Assembly: GCA_040902585.1 (NCBI GenBank)
Contig: JBBDXA010000102.1
Coordinates: 1-33,854, forward strand
Direction of reading: 5' to 3'
DNA length: 33,854 bases
Origin: JBBDXA01 sp040902585
GTDB lineage: Bacteria; Planctomycetota; Phycisphaerae; Phycisphaerales; Phycisphaeraceae
Shown here: piece by piece, positions 16,275 to 25,886 of the stretch
Layout: each line of letters starts with the position of its first letter
Numbering within the stretch: position 1 is the stretch's first letter
Program-made: the position numbers and the translations under genes
Notes under the pieces: model-generated
Databases searched by the model: none
The model's input: only the letters and a program-made list of their open reading frames with translations
What the model was told of the DNA's origin: nothing

Positions 16275-16670
16275 TTGGCGACCACTCTTGAGAACGTCTG
16301 GGTCCAGTGGGATGACGACGACTGGCGGCACCCTGGGTGCGTGGCCGAGCAGTTCAAGGCGCAGAGCGACGCCGGCGCGGTGGCGCTGAAGAGCCAGGTG
16401 CAGCATCTCGTCCGGCTCGACCAGTCATGGGTCGTCACCCGCACGCGCGGCATCGAGGGCACTGTCATGGCCCGCAAGAACCACGTGCGCTACCCGGCGC
16501 TGCCCAAGGCCGAGGACAGCGTCTTCCGCGACCGCATGATGCGCTGCGTCGACTGGCGCGTGTGGGACAATCCGCCGGAGATGTACGTGCGGCTGATTCA
16601 CAGGGCCAACACGTGGGAGGAGGAGCATTTTCGGATTCCCTTCGCTCAGCCAATTGAGGTCGGTCGATGA
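16275..16670 (+). pseudogene. GT2 glycosyltransferase fragment lacking its N-terminus, copy 2
   Basis: The open stretch begins right after an in-frame TAA at 16257-16259 and has only a TTG start. It reads LENVWVQWDDDDWRHP (GT-A metal-binding aspartates about 13-16), then TRTRGIEGTVMARKN, then YPALPKAEDSVFRDRM and YVRLIHRANTWEEEHF, ending at TGA 16668-16670. That order (DDDDW, then G-x-E-G-T, then ED, then NTW/HF) fits a bacterial family 2-like glycosyltransferase of perhaps 230-300 residues. The N-terminal nucleotide-sugar-binding strand and helix are missing, so the gene is probably dead. The 3' 180 bp plus 87 bp of downstream sequence recur at 4938-5207. It lies 150 bp upstream of the cyclic glucan synthase in the same direction; no link is evident. 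Confidence 0.6.
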
Positions 16671-16757
16671 ACGCAACCACGGCTCGCAGCTCTCCACGGT
16701 GAATGTAACCCTTCCTCACGAATATCAGGGGCAACTGATTGAACCTCTGCGTCGTTC
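16488..16757 (+). repeat. 270-bp direct repeat, copy 2
   Basis: Gapless partner of 4938-5207, same orientation, 11,550 bp apart. Most differences within the coding part are at third codon positions, so the copies seem to have diverged while the protein was still under selection. Confidence 0.85.
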
Positions 16758-16823
16758 GCGGACGTGAGTTGATCTTCACCGCAGCCTCGTGGCATTCCCA
16801 CCTCCTTCTGGACAAGCGTCACC

Positions 16824-19800
16824 ATGACGCTGGCGGGCATGGAGGACTATGATGTCTACCAGGGCACTCGACGTGACTGGCACCGCTCGGCTGTAAAGGG
16901 CAGTGCAATTTCAACCCGCTCATGTGAGATTTGCCAACTCGCATCTTGCAATCGTCGGTTTCCCGGTTTGCCAGAAAGTTGGCGTATTTTGGATGTTCCA
17001 GCGATATCGACAGGACTGAAGCGACTTCTTCGCTGGCGTCGAACGAACGATGAAGAAGGCAATCGCGATGGTACAGATCCCGACGCCCCGCTGCTGCGTG
17101 CGAAGCTTTACAGCGTTGACTGGCTCCAGCGTCACGCGAAGACACTGGCGGGTCAATTTAGAATCGCCGCGGGTCACCCTTCGGACAAGCTGTTGCCTCG
17201 GCTCAATGAGAACGCAAAAGTCCTCAATGACGCCTACGAACTAGTCACCGCGGCCGTGGCGAAACACCGGCGCATATCGCCGGCTGCCGAGTGGTTGCTT
17301 GATAATTATTACCTCATCGAGCAGCAGATTGTCACCGCCAAGAAGCATCTGCCGCGCTCCTACAGCCAGTCGCTTCCTCGCCTGGCCAACTCGCCGGCGG
17401 CTGGCTTCCCTCGCACTTACGGCATCGCACTCGAGTACATCTCACACGTTGATGCTCATGTCGATGCCGTCAGCCTGAACGGTTTCATCTCGGCCTATCA
17501 GACCGTTGAGCCGCTCGCGCTTGGCGAACTATGGGCTATCCCGATCATGCTGCGGCTGGCGTTGTTGGAGAATCTTCGACGTGTGGCGGCGCGCATCGCT
17601 TCAGCCCGCAGAGATCGCGACAGCGCGCTTGACTGGGCGCAGCAAATGCTTGCCGCCGTCGAACACAACCCCACCGACCTGATCATTGTGCTCGCCGACA
17701 TGGCGCGGGCTGACCCGAAGCTCACAGGCCCGTTCATGGCGGACCTGACCCGGCAGATGCAGGGGCAGAGCCCGCACCTGTCGTTCGCCATCAGTTGGCT
17801 GGAGCACCGCCTGTCCGAGCAGGGATTGACGATCGAACAACTGGTTCGCGCCGATGGACAGGCTCAGGCTGCCGACCAGATTTCAATCGGCAACAGCATC
17901 AGCAGTCTTCGCTTTCTGGATGCGACGGACTGGCGGGACTTTGTTGAGGACCAGAGCGTTGTCGAGAAGACGCTGCGTGACGATCCCGCGCGGGTGTACG
18001 GCGACATGGATTTCGGCACGCGCGACCGTTACCGCCACGTGGTGGAGCAGATCGCCAAGCGCGCCAAACTGAGCGAGGCCGAGGTTGCGCGGAAGGCCAT
18101 AGAACTGGCTCGCGTCGGCGCGAGTGAGGACGCGCTGGGCCGCGCTGCCCACGTGGGTTACTACCTCATCGATCGCGGCCGACCAGTACTCGAACGACAG
18201 GCGAAGGTGTCACGAACGCCACGCACCTGGATCACTCAGTTCGCCCGGGCACATCCGTTGTTCCTTTACATGAGCGGCATCCTGCTCCTGACGGTCGCCA
18301 CTTCCCTGGCGTTCATCCAATGGTTAGGGAACCTCGAGGCACCGTCGCTCGCCATCGGCCTGATCGCGCTACCGGCGGTGCTGTGTGCTTCGCAGCTTGC
18401 TGTGAGCATCGTTAACTGGCTGGCGATGATCTGGGTGCTGCCTCGTCCGTTGCCGCGGATGGATTTCAAGCGCGGCGTGCCCGAGACGAGCCGCACGATT
18501 GTTGTCATCCCCACAATGCTGTCGAGCGCCGCAGGCGTCGAGAGTCTGCTTGAATCGCTGGAAGTGCGTTATCTCGCGAATCGCGACCCCCACCTGCACT
18601 TCGCGCTGCTGACGGACTTTGTTGATGCCCCGCAGGAGAACATGCCCGGCGATGAGCATCTCATTCAACAGGCTTGCGCCGGCATCGAAGCTCTTCGCGA
18701 CAAGTATGAAGGCGATCGCGCTGACATATTCTTCCTGTTCCATCGACCCCGGAAGTGGAATCCGCAGAGTGACGTGTGGATTGGGTATGAGCGCAAGCGC
18801 GGCAAACTGAGCGACCTCAACGCGCTGCTGCGAGAGGTGCCCGGTGCTTCGAATCATTTCACCCATGTGGTCGGAGAACTGAGCGCGCTCAAGGGTGTGC
18901 GCTATGTCATTACGCTTGACACGGACACGCAACTGCCGCGCGACTCGGCCCGCAAGATGATCGGAGCGATGGCGCATCCGCTGAACCGGCCGATCCTCGA
19001 CCAACGGCAGCGGCGCGTCATCAGCGGATACGGCATCCTTCAGCCGCGCGTCGGGGTGAGCCTGCCCAGTTCGCAACGATCCTGGTACGTGCGACTCATG
19101 ACCGGTGACAGCGGCGTTGACCCGTACACACGTGTGGTGTCAGATCTGTACCAGGACGTTTTCGGCGAAGGCAGCTTCATCGGCAAGGGCATATACGACA
19201 TCGATGCCTTCATGGCGACATGCGAGACGTTTGCTCCCAACACCATCCTCAGCCACGATCTGATCGAAAGCGCGTATGCGAGATCGGCGCTCCTGAGCGA
19301 CGTGGAACTGGTGGAGGACCATCCATCGCACTACCCCGGCGACATGAGCCGGCGTCACCGCTGGGTGCGCGGAGACTGGCAGATCGCCCACTGGCTTTTG
19401 CCCTGGGTGCCCGGTGCCGATGGCAGGCGATCACACAACCCGGTCTCGTCCCTGGCATGGTGGAAGATCTTCGACAACCTGCGGCGCAGCGTGATGGCAC
19501 CGGCCATGTTCGTGCTCCTGATGCTGGCGATGCTGATGCCCACGCCGGCGCTGGCGCTGGCGGGTGTGCTGTTCGTGCTGACATCTCTCCTTGCTGCGCC
19601 GTTGCTGACCGCGGGGTTTGACTTGACTCGCAAGCCGAGCGATCGGCCGTGGTGGACCCACTGTCACTCTGTTGCGAGGTCACTTGCCAAGCAGATGGTC
19701 GTGGCGGCGCTGAACATCATGCTTCTGCCATACGAAGCGATTCGCCATCTCGATGCGATCGCGCGCACCTGCGTGCGCATGTGCTGGACGAGGAAGAACC

Positions 19801-22800
19801 TGCTCGAGTGGCGAACGGCCAGCGAAGGCGAACGCGGATTGCCCATGACGCTGGGTGCGTTCATCGCAACAATGTGGCCCGGCCCGGTCGCAGCCGTGCT
19901 GCTGACGGGCTGGATCGTGTGGATGCATCCGCCCATCCTGGCGATTATCTGGCCGCTGCTGGCCATGTGGTTCATCGCGCCGCTGGTGGCGTGGAACATT
20001 AGTCGGCCGCTGGCGCCGCGAGCGGCAAAGCTGTCCGACAAGCAGCTTGCGTTCCTCGGGGGTGTGGGGCGGCGCACATGGCGATTCTTTGAGCAGTTCG
20101 TGACCGCTGGCGAGAACTGGTTGCCCCCGGACAATGTTCGCGAGGAGCCAGACCTCGTCGCCTCGCGTACCAGCCCGACCAACATCGGGATGGCGCTTCT
20201 GTCGAATCTGGCCGCCTGCGATTTCGGATATTGTCCGGTTGCGGTGCTGCTTGAGCGAACGCGCAACACGTTCGACACGCTCGCTCGCCTCGAACGGTAT
20301 CGCGGCCACTTCTACAACTGGTACGACACGCGCACGCTCCAGCCACTGCCGCCGCGATACGTCTCGATGGTGGATAGCGGCAACCTCGCGGGCCATCTGC
20401 TGGTTCTGCGGCAAGGGCTGCTGGAGTTGATTGATGCGCCCATCGTGTCGCCGCGGATATTCGATGGCCTGCGCGACACGGCACGTGTGGCGCTCGATGC
20501 GGCGCGCGGCATACATCGCGCCAATGAGGAAGATGGCGGATCACCGGTTCCAGTCACCGTTGTTCGACAGATTGAGGAACTGGCCGCAGGCCTCACAAGT
20601 CAACCTCCGTCGCTGCGGGTGCTGGTGGATCGGCTGGTGGAAGTCGAAACGGCGGCGACGGCACTGATGAGTTCAATCCATGGCGATGAAGAACTCCAGT
20701 GGTGGATTGGTGCCCTGGAGCGCGAGGCAAGAGCCCAGCGGGAGGACATACTCCACCTGGCTCCATGGCTGGTGCTGCCCACGCCCCCGACTGAGTTGAC
20801 TGAGTTACAGGCGAAGCTGGAAAAGATCGAAAGTCAATCGTCCCTGCGTGAATTGGCCGGCCTGCGTGAATCGCTTGTTGCGTTTCTTGATCACCCGTCC
20901 GCATCCGCTTTGCCTCGCCCGGTCAGCGATGATTCATCCGACCGGATGAATATCACGCGATTGCGGGAAGCACTGATCGAATCGGCTCTGCGTGCCGACA
21001 AACGCATCAAAGCCGTCAAACAACTTGCCGACGAATGCGGTTCACTGGCGGACATGGACTTCACTTTTGCCTACGACACAACCCGCGAGCAGTTTGCGAT
21101 CGGCTACAACGTCGATGAACAGCGTATGGACGCTAGCTTCTACGACCTGCTTGCATCCGAAGCCCGGCTGACCAGCTTCATCGGGATTGCCCAGGGACAG
21201 TTCGGGCAGGAGAACTGGTTCTCGCTCGGCAGGGCGATCACAGTGATTCACGGCCATCGCGCGCTGCTGAGCTGGACCGGTTCGATGTTCGAATACCTGA
21301 TGCCGCTGCTGGTGATGCCCAACTATGAGAACACGCTGCTGGATCAGACTTACAAGGCGGTCATCGGTCGGCAGATGAAGTACGGCAAACAGCACGGTGT
21401 GCCCTGGGGCATTTCCGAGTCGGGCTACAACGCCACGGATCAGAACCTGAATTACCAGTACCGCGCGTTCGGCGTGCCGGGCCTGGGCCTGAAGCGTGGC
21501 CTTGCCGAGAATCTGGTTGTTTCGCCGTACGCCAGTGCCCTGGCGCTGATGATCGAACCGAACCTTGCCTGCCGCAATCTCGAGCAGCTTTCGCGCGTCG
21601 GGCTCCAGGGGCGATTCGGCTTCTACGAGGCCATCGATTACACGCCATCGCGTTTTCCTCCCGGCGCGACCAGCGCGATCGTCAGGCAGTTCATGGCGCA
21701 CCATCAGGGCATGAGCCTGCTGGCGCTGGGTTATGTGATGCTCGATCAGCCGATGCAGCGGCGCTTCGAGGCCGATGCGGAATTCCGCGCTGCTTTGCTG
21801 CTGCTTCAGGAGCGCGTGCCCAAGGCCATCGCAGCGGTTTATCCTCACGCCGCCGAAACCACGGCTGTTCGCATCTCGTCTGCCGCCAGCGAAGGCACGA
21901 TGCGCGTCATCAAGGACCCGGCCGGCAACGCGCCTGAAGTGCAACTCCTTTCCAACGGGCAATATCACGTGGTCGTTACCGGTGCCGGCGGCGGCTACAG
22001 TCGCTGGCGCGACCTGGCGGTCACCCGTTGGCGCGAAGACCCGACGCGCGACAACCACGGAAGCTTCTGTTACCTGCGGGACCTGGATAGTGGTGAATTC
22101 TGGTCCACGGCGTTGCACCCGACGCTCAAGCCGGACAAATCTTACGAAGCGATCTTCACTCATGTGCGCGCGGAATTTCGTCGGCGTGATCACGACATCC
22201 TGACCCACACGGAAATCAGCGTTTCGCCTGAGGATGACATCGAACTACGTCGCGTCACGATCACCAACCGGAGTCTCACGCCGCGCACGATCGAAATCAC
22301 CAGCTACATGGAGGTGGTGCTTGCCACGCCGGCGCAGGACCTGTCGCATCCCGCGTTCAGCAACTTGTTCGTGCAGACAGAACTGGTGAAGGCAAGGCAG
22401 GCGGTTCTCTGCACGCGCCGGCCGCGGTCCGCCGGCGAGCAACCGCCGTGGATGATGCACCTGATGGCCGTTCGCGGGGAGACGGTCGGCGAGACGACGT
22501 ATGAGACGGATCGCAATCGCTTCATCGGTCGGGGACGAACGCTCGTCAAGCCCGCAGCGATGGATCGGGGCGCAAAACTCACCAACAGCAATGGGTCGGT
22601 GCTTGATCCTGTCGTCGCCATCCGGCGGGCCGTTCGCCTCGCGCCGGGTGAAACAGTTCGCGTGGACATGGTCACCGGCATGGCGGAGACTCGCGAGGCC
22701 GTCATCTCGCTTATGGACAAGTACCACGATCGCAGCCTTGCCGACCGCGTACTCGAACTGGCCTGGACGCACAGCCAGATCATGCTTCAACAACTCGATG

Positions 22801-25800
22801 CGACCGAGGCGGACGCGCAGGTCTACAACCGCCTGGCGGGCTCACTGATCTACGCAACATCCGTACGCCGCGCCCAGACCAGTGTGCTGTCGCTGAATCG
22901 TCGCGGACAGTCCGGCCTGTGGGGCTACGGTATTTCCGGCGACCTGCCCATTGCGCTGCTCCGCATTCGCAACAGCAACCGCATCGAACTCGTCCGACAG
23001 GTGCTTCAGGCACACGCTTATTGGCGATTGAAGGGCCTCAGTGTGGATCTTGTGATCTGGAACGAAGACGATTCGATCTATCAGCAGTCGCTTCAGGACT
23101 CGATCATGGGCATCGTTGCCGCCAGTCCCGAGGCGGCCATGGTGGATAAACCCGGCGGTGTGTTCGTACGGCGCGGCGAACTCATCGCCCCTGAGGATCG
23201 AACGCTTCTGCAAACGGTTGCCCGCCTCGTGCTGCTGGATGAAGCCGGCACGCTGTCGGAGCAAGCCGAACGGCGCGGACGGCGCGACGTGATGATTCCC
23301 AACCTGAAGCCGTCTGCGCGCACCGCGCCGCCTGAATCGCCGCTTCCAAAACCGGAGCGCGATCTGGCGTTCCACAACGGGCTCGGCGGGTTCACACAGG
23401 ACGGCCGCGAATACGTCGCCATTCTCGGGCCGGGGCAGAACACGCCCGCACCCTGGGTCAACGTGATCGCCAATCCTCATTTTGGCACGCTCGTTTCCGA
23501 GAGCGGCAGCTCGTACACGTGGTCCGAAAACAGCCACGAATTTCGTCTCACGCCCTGGCATAACGATGTGGTGAGTGATGTCAGTGGTGAAGCGGTTTAC
23601 ATTCGCGATGAGGAGAACGGGAATTTCTGGTCGCCCTCGCCACAACCGGCGCGCGGCCGCAATCCTTATGTGGCCCGTCACGGCTTCGGCTACAGCGTGT
23701 TTGAATACACACAGGACGGCATCGTCAGCGAGATGAGTCACTTCGTCGCCACCGATGCGCCGGTGAAGTTCATCCGGCTCAAACTCACCAATCGCAGCGG
23801 TCGGCCGCGCCGCATGTCAGTCACCGCCTGCTTCGATTGGGTGCTGGGTGAAATGCGCAGCAAGGCCTTGCTGCATGTGGTCACTGAAGTGGACAGCGCC
23901 AGCGGTGCGATGTTCACACGCAATCCATACAACCCGGATTTCGGTGATCGCGTTGTCTTCGCAGGTTGCAGCGAGAGCGAATGTACCATCACTGCCGACC
24001 GCACCGAGTTTCTCGGTCGCAACGGTTCACCTGCGAATCCTGCCGCCATGCGCCGCGTGAGACTTTCGGGGCGCGTCGGTGCCGGCCTCGACCCCTGTTC
24101 GGCGATGCAGACGCATGTCCCGCTTCACGATGGCGAGGAACGCGAGATCATCTTCATCGTCGGTTCTGCCCACAACGAAGAACAGGCACGCCACCTCGTT
24201 CATCGCTTCCGCAGCGTGCCCAACGCGTTCCAGGTCCTCAAAGATGTCTGGCACTACTGGAGCCAGACGCTCAGCACGGTCTACGTCGAGACACCCGATG
24301 CTTCGCTCAATTTTCTCGCCAATGGCTGGCTTCTTTATCAGACGCTCGCCTGTCGCATGTGGGCGCGAACGGGCTTCTACCAATCCGGCGGGGCGTTCGG
24401 CTTTCGCGATCAACTCCAGGACGCGATGGCGCTGCTGCATGCCGAGCCAGGCCTGCAGCGCGAACATCTGTTGCGCGCCGCGGCGAGACAGTTCAAAGAA
24501 GGCGATGTGCAACACTGGTGGCACCCGCCCGTCGGCCGCGGCGTTCGCACCCACTTCTCCGATGACTTCCTCTGGCTTCCTTGCGCGGTCAGTCGTTACG
24601 TCACAGCAACCGGCGACACCGGCGTGCTCCAGGAGTCCGTTCCGTTCCTCACCAGCCGGCCGCTTCGTCCCGATGAAGAATCCAACTACGGCCTTGCGAA
24701 TGTGTCCGACGAGGTCGGCACGCTCTACGAACATTGCATCCGCGCCATCGATCACGCCTTGCGCTTTGGCGAACATGGCCTGCCGCTCATGGGCTGCGGC
24801 GATTGGAACGATGGCATGAACCTCGTCGGGGCGGAGGGCAAAGGCGAGAGCGTCTGGCTTGCCTGGTTCATGATCGATGTCATGAAACAGTTCGCGGCAC
24901 TGGCGCGCAGGCAGGGCGACATTGCCGTTGCCGACCGGTACATGGACGAGGCGTCACAACTTCGCGATCGGATCGAAGCCACCGCCTGGGACGGCCAGTG
25001 GTATCGCCGCGCCTACACCGATGATGGCGCGCCGCTCGGTTCAGCAACCAGTCCTGAGTGTCAGATCGATTCCATCTCGCAAAGCTGGGCGGTCCTTTCC
25101 GGCGAAGGTGACCCCGAGCGATCCGTCGCGGCGATGGACAGTGTCGATCGCCTGCTGGTTCGCCGCGATACCCGCCTGATTCAACTGCTCGATCCGCCGT
25201 TCGACCAATCGGATCTGAATCCCGGATACATCAAGGGCTACGTGCCTGGCGTTCGCGAGAACGGCGGCCAGTACACGCACGCGGCAATCTGGACCGTGAT
25301 GGCGTTTGCTCAGATGGGCGACGTGAAGCGAGCGTGGGAACTGTTCGATCTCATCAACCCGGTGAAGCACGGCAACTCAGCAAAGACAATCGCGACCTAT
25401 CGAGTCGAGCCTTATGTGGTTGCCGCGGATGTCTATGCCGTGTCGCCACATGTGGGCCGCGGCGGATGGACGTGGTACACCGGGTCAGCAAGCTGGATGT
25501 ATCGCCTCATCACAGAGTCCCTCCTCGGGTTGGAATTGCGCGTTGATCGACTCTTCTTCTCACCGCGCATCCCGAGTGACTGGACAAGCTACACGATCCA
25601 CTACCGGTACCGCACGACGCTCTACCACATCACCATTCGAAACAACGGCGGATTGAACGTGAGAAGTGTCACCGTCGATGGTGCCGATCAGCCCGACAAG
25701 TCCGTACCGTTGGTGGATGACCATGTTCACCATCAGGTTGTTGTAGAACTTGCCGCCCCAAATCAACCCTCGAACGATGAACAGGTTCTCGCACCCCTTT

Positions 25801-25805
25801 CTTAA
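16824..25805 (+). CDS. ndvB: Cyclic beta-1,2-glucan synthase (GT84 + GH94, NdvB/ChvB/Cgs type)
   Basis: Up to 2993 residues, close to the roughly 2830-2870 of Rhizobium NdvB and Brucella Cgs. Order: cytoplasmic N-terminal domain (SVDWLQRHAKTLAGQF); membrane segments about 479-545; a GT2-like glycosyltransferase with LDTDTQLPRD (D699) and RRHRWVRGDWQ (843-853); membrane segments about 891-930 and 1013-1060; a glycoamylase-like domain about 1100-1690 (GQENWFSLGRAI, MKYGKQHGVPWGISESGYNA, FMAHHQGMSLLALG); two GH94 beta-sandwich domains (about 1690 and 2180); and a GH94 catalytic domain with GDWNDGMN (D2660, D2663). The enzyme builds beta-1,2-glucan from UDP-glucose, cyclises it and trims it by phosphorolysis at the inner membrane. 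The first 45 or so residues look non-coding in character and lack a good ribosome site, so the true start may lie downstream, before LKRLLRWRR. Confidence 0.92.
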   Translation: MTLAGMEDYDVYQGTRRDWHRSAVKGSAISTRSCEICQLASCNRRFPGLPESWRILDVPAISTGLKRLLRWRRTNDEEGNRDGTDPDAPLLRAKLYSVDWLQRHAKTLAGQFRIAAGHPSDKLLPRLNENAKVLNDAYELVTAAVAKHRRISPAAEWLLDNYYLIEQQIVTAKKHLPRSYSQSLPRLANSPAAGFPRTYGIALEYISHVDAHVDAVSLNGFISAYQTVEPLALGELWAIPIMLRLALLENLRRVAARIASARRDRDSALDWAQQMLAAVEHNPTDLIIVLADMARADPKLTGPFMADLTRQMQGQSPHLSFAISWLEHRLSEQGLTIEQLVRADGQAQAADQISIGNSISSLRFLDATDWRDFVEDQSVVEKTLRDDPARVYGDMDFGTRDRYRHVVEQIAKRAKLSEAEVARKAIELARVGASEDALGRAAHVGYYLIDRGRPVLERQAKVSRTPRTWITQFARAHPLFLYMSGILLLTVATSLAFIQWLGNLEAPSLAIGLIALPAVLCASQLAVSIVNWLAMIWVLPRPLPRMDFKRGVPETSRTIVVIPTMLSSAAGVESLLESLEVRYLANRDPHLHFALLTDFVDAPQENMPGDEHLIQQACAGIEALRDKYEGDRADIFFLFHRPRKWNPQSDVWIGYERKRGKLSDLNALLREVPGASNHFTHVVGELSALKGVRYVITLDTDTQLPRDSARKMIGAMAHPLNRPILDQRQRRVISGYGILQPRVGVSLPSSQRSWYVRLMTGDSGVDPYTRVVSDLYQDVFGEGSFIGKGIYDIDAFMATCETFAPNTILSHDLIESAYARSALLSDVELVEDHPSHYPGDMSRRHRWVRGDWQIAHWLLPWVPGADGRRSHNPVSSLAWWKIFDNLRRSVMAPAMFVLLMLAMLMPTPALALAGVLFVLTSLLAAPLLTAGFDLTRKPSDRPWWTHCHSVARSLAKQMVVAALNIMLLPYEAIRHLDAIARTCVRMCWTRKNLLEWRTASEGERGLPMTLGAFIATMWPGPVAAVLLTGWIVWMHPPILAIIWPLLAMWFIAPLVAWNISRPLAPRAAKLSDKQLAFLGGVGRRTWRFFEQFVTAGENWLPPDNVREEPDLVASRTSPTNIGMALLSNLAACDFGYCPVAVLLERTRNTFDTLARLERYRGHFYNWYDTRTLQPLPPRYVSMVDSGNLAGHLLVLRQGLLELIDAPIVSPRIFDGLRDTARVALDAARGIHRANEEDGGSPVPVTVVRQIEELAAGLTSQPPSLRVLVDRLVEVETAATALMSSIHGDEELQWWIGALEREARAQREDILHLAPWLVLPTPPTELTELQAKLEKIESQSSLRELAGLRESLVAFLDHPSASALPRPVSDDSSDRMNITRLREALIESALRADKRIKAVKQLADECGSLADMDFTFAYDTTREQFAIGYNVDEQRMDASFYDLLASEARLTSFIGIAQGQFGQENWFSLGRAITVIHGHRALLSWTGSMFEYLMPLLVMPNYENTLLDQTYKAVIGRQMKYGKQHGVPWGISESGYNATDQNLNYQYRAFGVPGLGLKRGLAENLVVSPYASALALMIEPNLACRNLEQLSRVGLQGRFGFYEAIDYTPSRFPPGATSAIVRQFMAHHQGMSLLALGYVMLDQPMQRRFEADAEFRAALLLLQERVPKAIAAVYPHAAETTAVRISSAASEGTMRVIKDPAGNAPEVQLLSNGQYHVVVTGAGGGYSRWRDLAVTRWREDPTRDNHGSFCYLRDLDSGEFWSTALHPTLKPDKSYEAIFTHVRAEFRRRDHDILTHTEISVSPEDDIELRRVTITNRSLTPRTIEITSYMEVVLATPAQDLSHPAFSNLFVQTELVKARQAVLCTRRPRSAGEQPPWMMHLMAVRGETVGETTYETDRNRFIGRGRTLVKPAAMDRGAKLTNSNGSVLDPVVAIRRAVRLAPGETVRVDMVTGMAETREAVISLMDKYHDRSLADRVLELAWTHSQIMLQQLDATEADAQVYNRLAGSLIYATSVRRAQTSVLSLNRRGQSGLWGYGISGDLPIALLRIRNSNRIELVRQVLQAHAYWRLKGLSVDLVIWNEDDSIYQQSLQDSIMGIVAASPEAAMVDKPGGVFVRRGELIAPEDRTLLQTVARLVLLDEAGTLSEQAERRGRRDVMIPNLKPSARTAPPESPLPKPERDLAFHNGLGGFTQDGREYVAILGPGQNTPAPWVNVIANPHFGTLVSESGSSYTWSENSHEFRLTPWHNDVVSDVSGEAVYIRDEENGNFWSPSPQPARGRNPYVARHGFGYSVFEYTQDGIVSEMSHFVATDAPVKFIRLKLTNRSGRPRRMSVTACFDWVLGEMRSKALLHVVTEVDSASGAMFTRNPYNPDFGDRVVFAGCSESECTITADRTEFLGRNGSPANPAAMRRVRLSGRVGAGLDPCSAMQTHVPLHDGEEREIIFIVGSAHNEEQARHLVHRFRSVPNAFQVLKDVWHYWSQTLSTVYVETPDASLNFLANGWLLYQTLACRMWARTGFYQSGGAFGFRDQLQDAMALLHAEPGLQREHLLRAAARQFKEGDVQHWWHPPVGRGVRTHFSDDFLWLPCAVSRYVTATGDTGVLQESVPFLTSRPLRPDEESNYGLANVSDEVGTLYEHCIRAIDHALRFGEHGLPLMGCGDWNDGMNLVGAEGKGESVWLAWFMIDVMKQFAALARRQGDIAVADRYMDEASQLRDRIEATAWDGQWYRRAYTDDGAPLGSATSPECQIDSISQSWAVLSGEGDPERSVAAMDSVDRLLVRRDTRLIQLLDPPFDQSDLNPGYIKGYVPGVRENGGQYTHAAIWTVMAFAQMGDVKRAWELFDLINPVKHGNSAKTIATYRVEPYVVAADVYAVSPHVGRGGWTWYTGSASWMYRLITESLLGLELRVDRLFFSPRIPSDWTSYTIHYRYRTTLYHITIRNNGGLNVRSVTVDGADQPDKSVPLVDDHVHHQVVVELAAPNQPSNDEQVLAPLS

Positions 25806-25821
25806 GTCGAAAGGTGATAGA

Positions 25822-25841
25822 GGCCGCCCGCAAGGGCGGTC
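25822..25841. repeat. GC-rich hairpin between convergent genes
   Basis: CCGCCC-GCAA-GGGCGG, a six-pair stem (extendable by a G-T and a G-C pair) with a GCAA tetraloop, lies in the 81-bp gap between the convergent glucan synthase and kinase genes. There is no T-tract on either strand, so it is more like a REP-type palindrome or bidirectional transcript end than a standard intrinsic terminator. Confidence 0.45.
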
Positions 25842-25886
25842 CCTACCGCGACCCAATGGCAGTAATTCGGAAGACTTGAGAGATGC

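Noticed and set aside
16646..16840. Small minus-strand frame with a strong AAGGAGG upstream of an ATG
   Set aside because: It runs antisense through the GT2 repeat and its 3' flank, has no recognisable product, and the purine-rich match can be coincidental.
21042..22208. A 388-codon minus-strand open frame
   Set aside because: Antisense to the glycoamylase-like domain of the glucan synthase, which is firmly identified by motifs.
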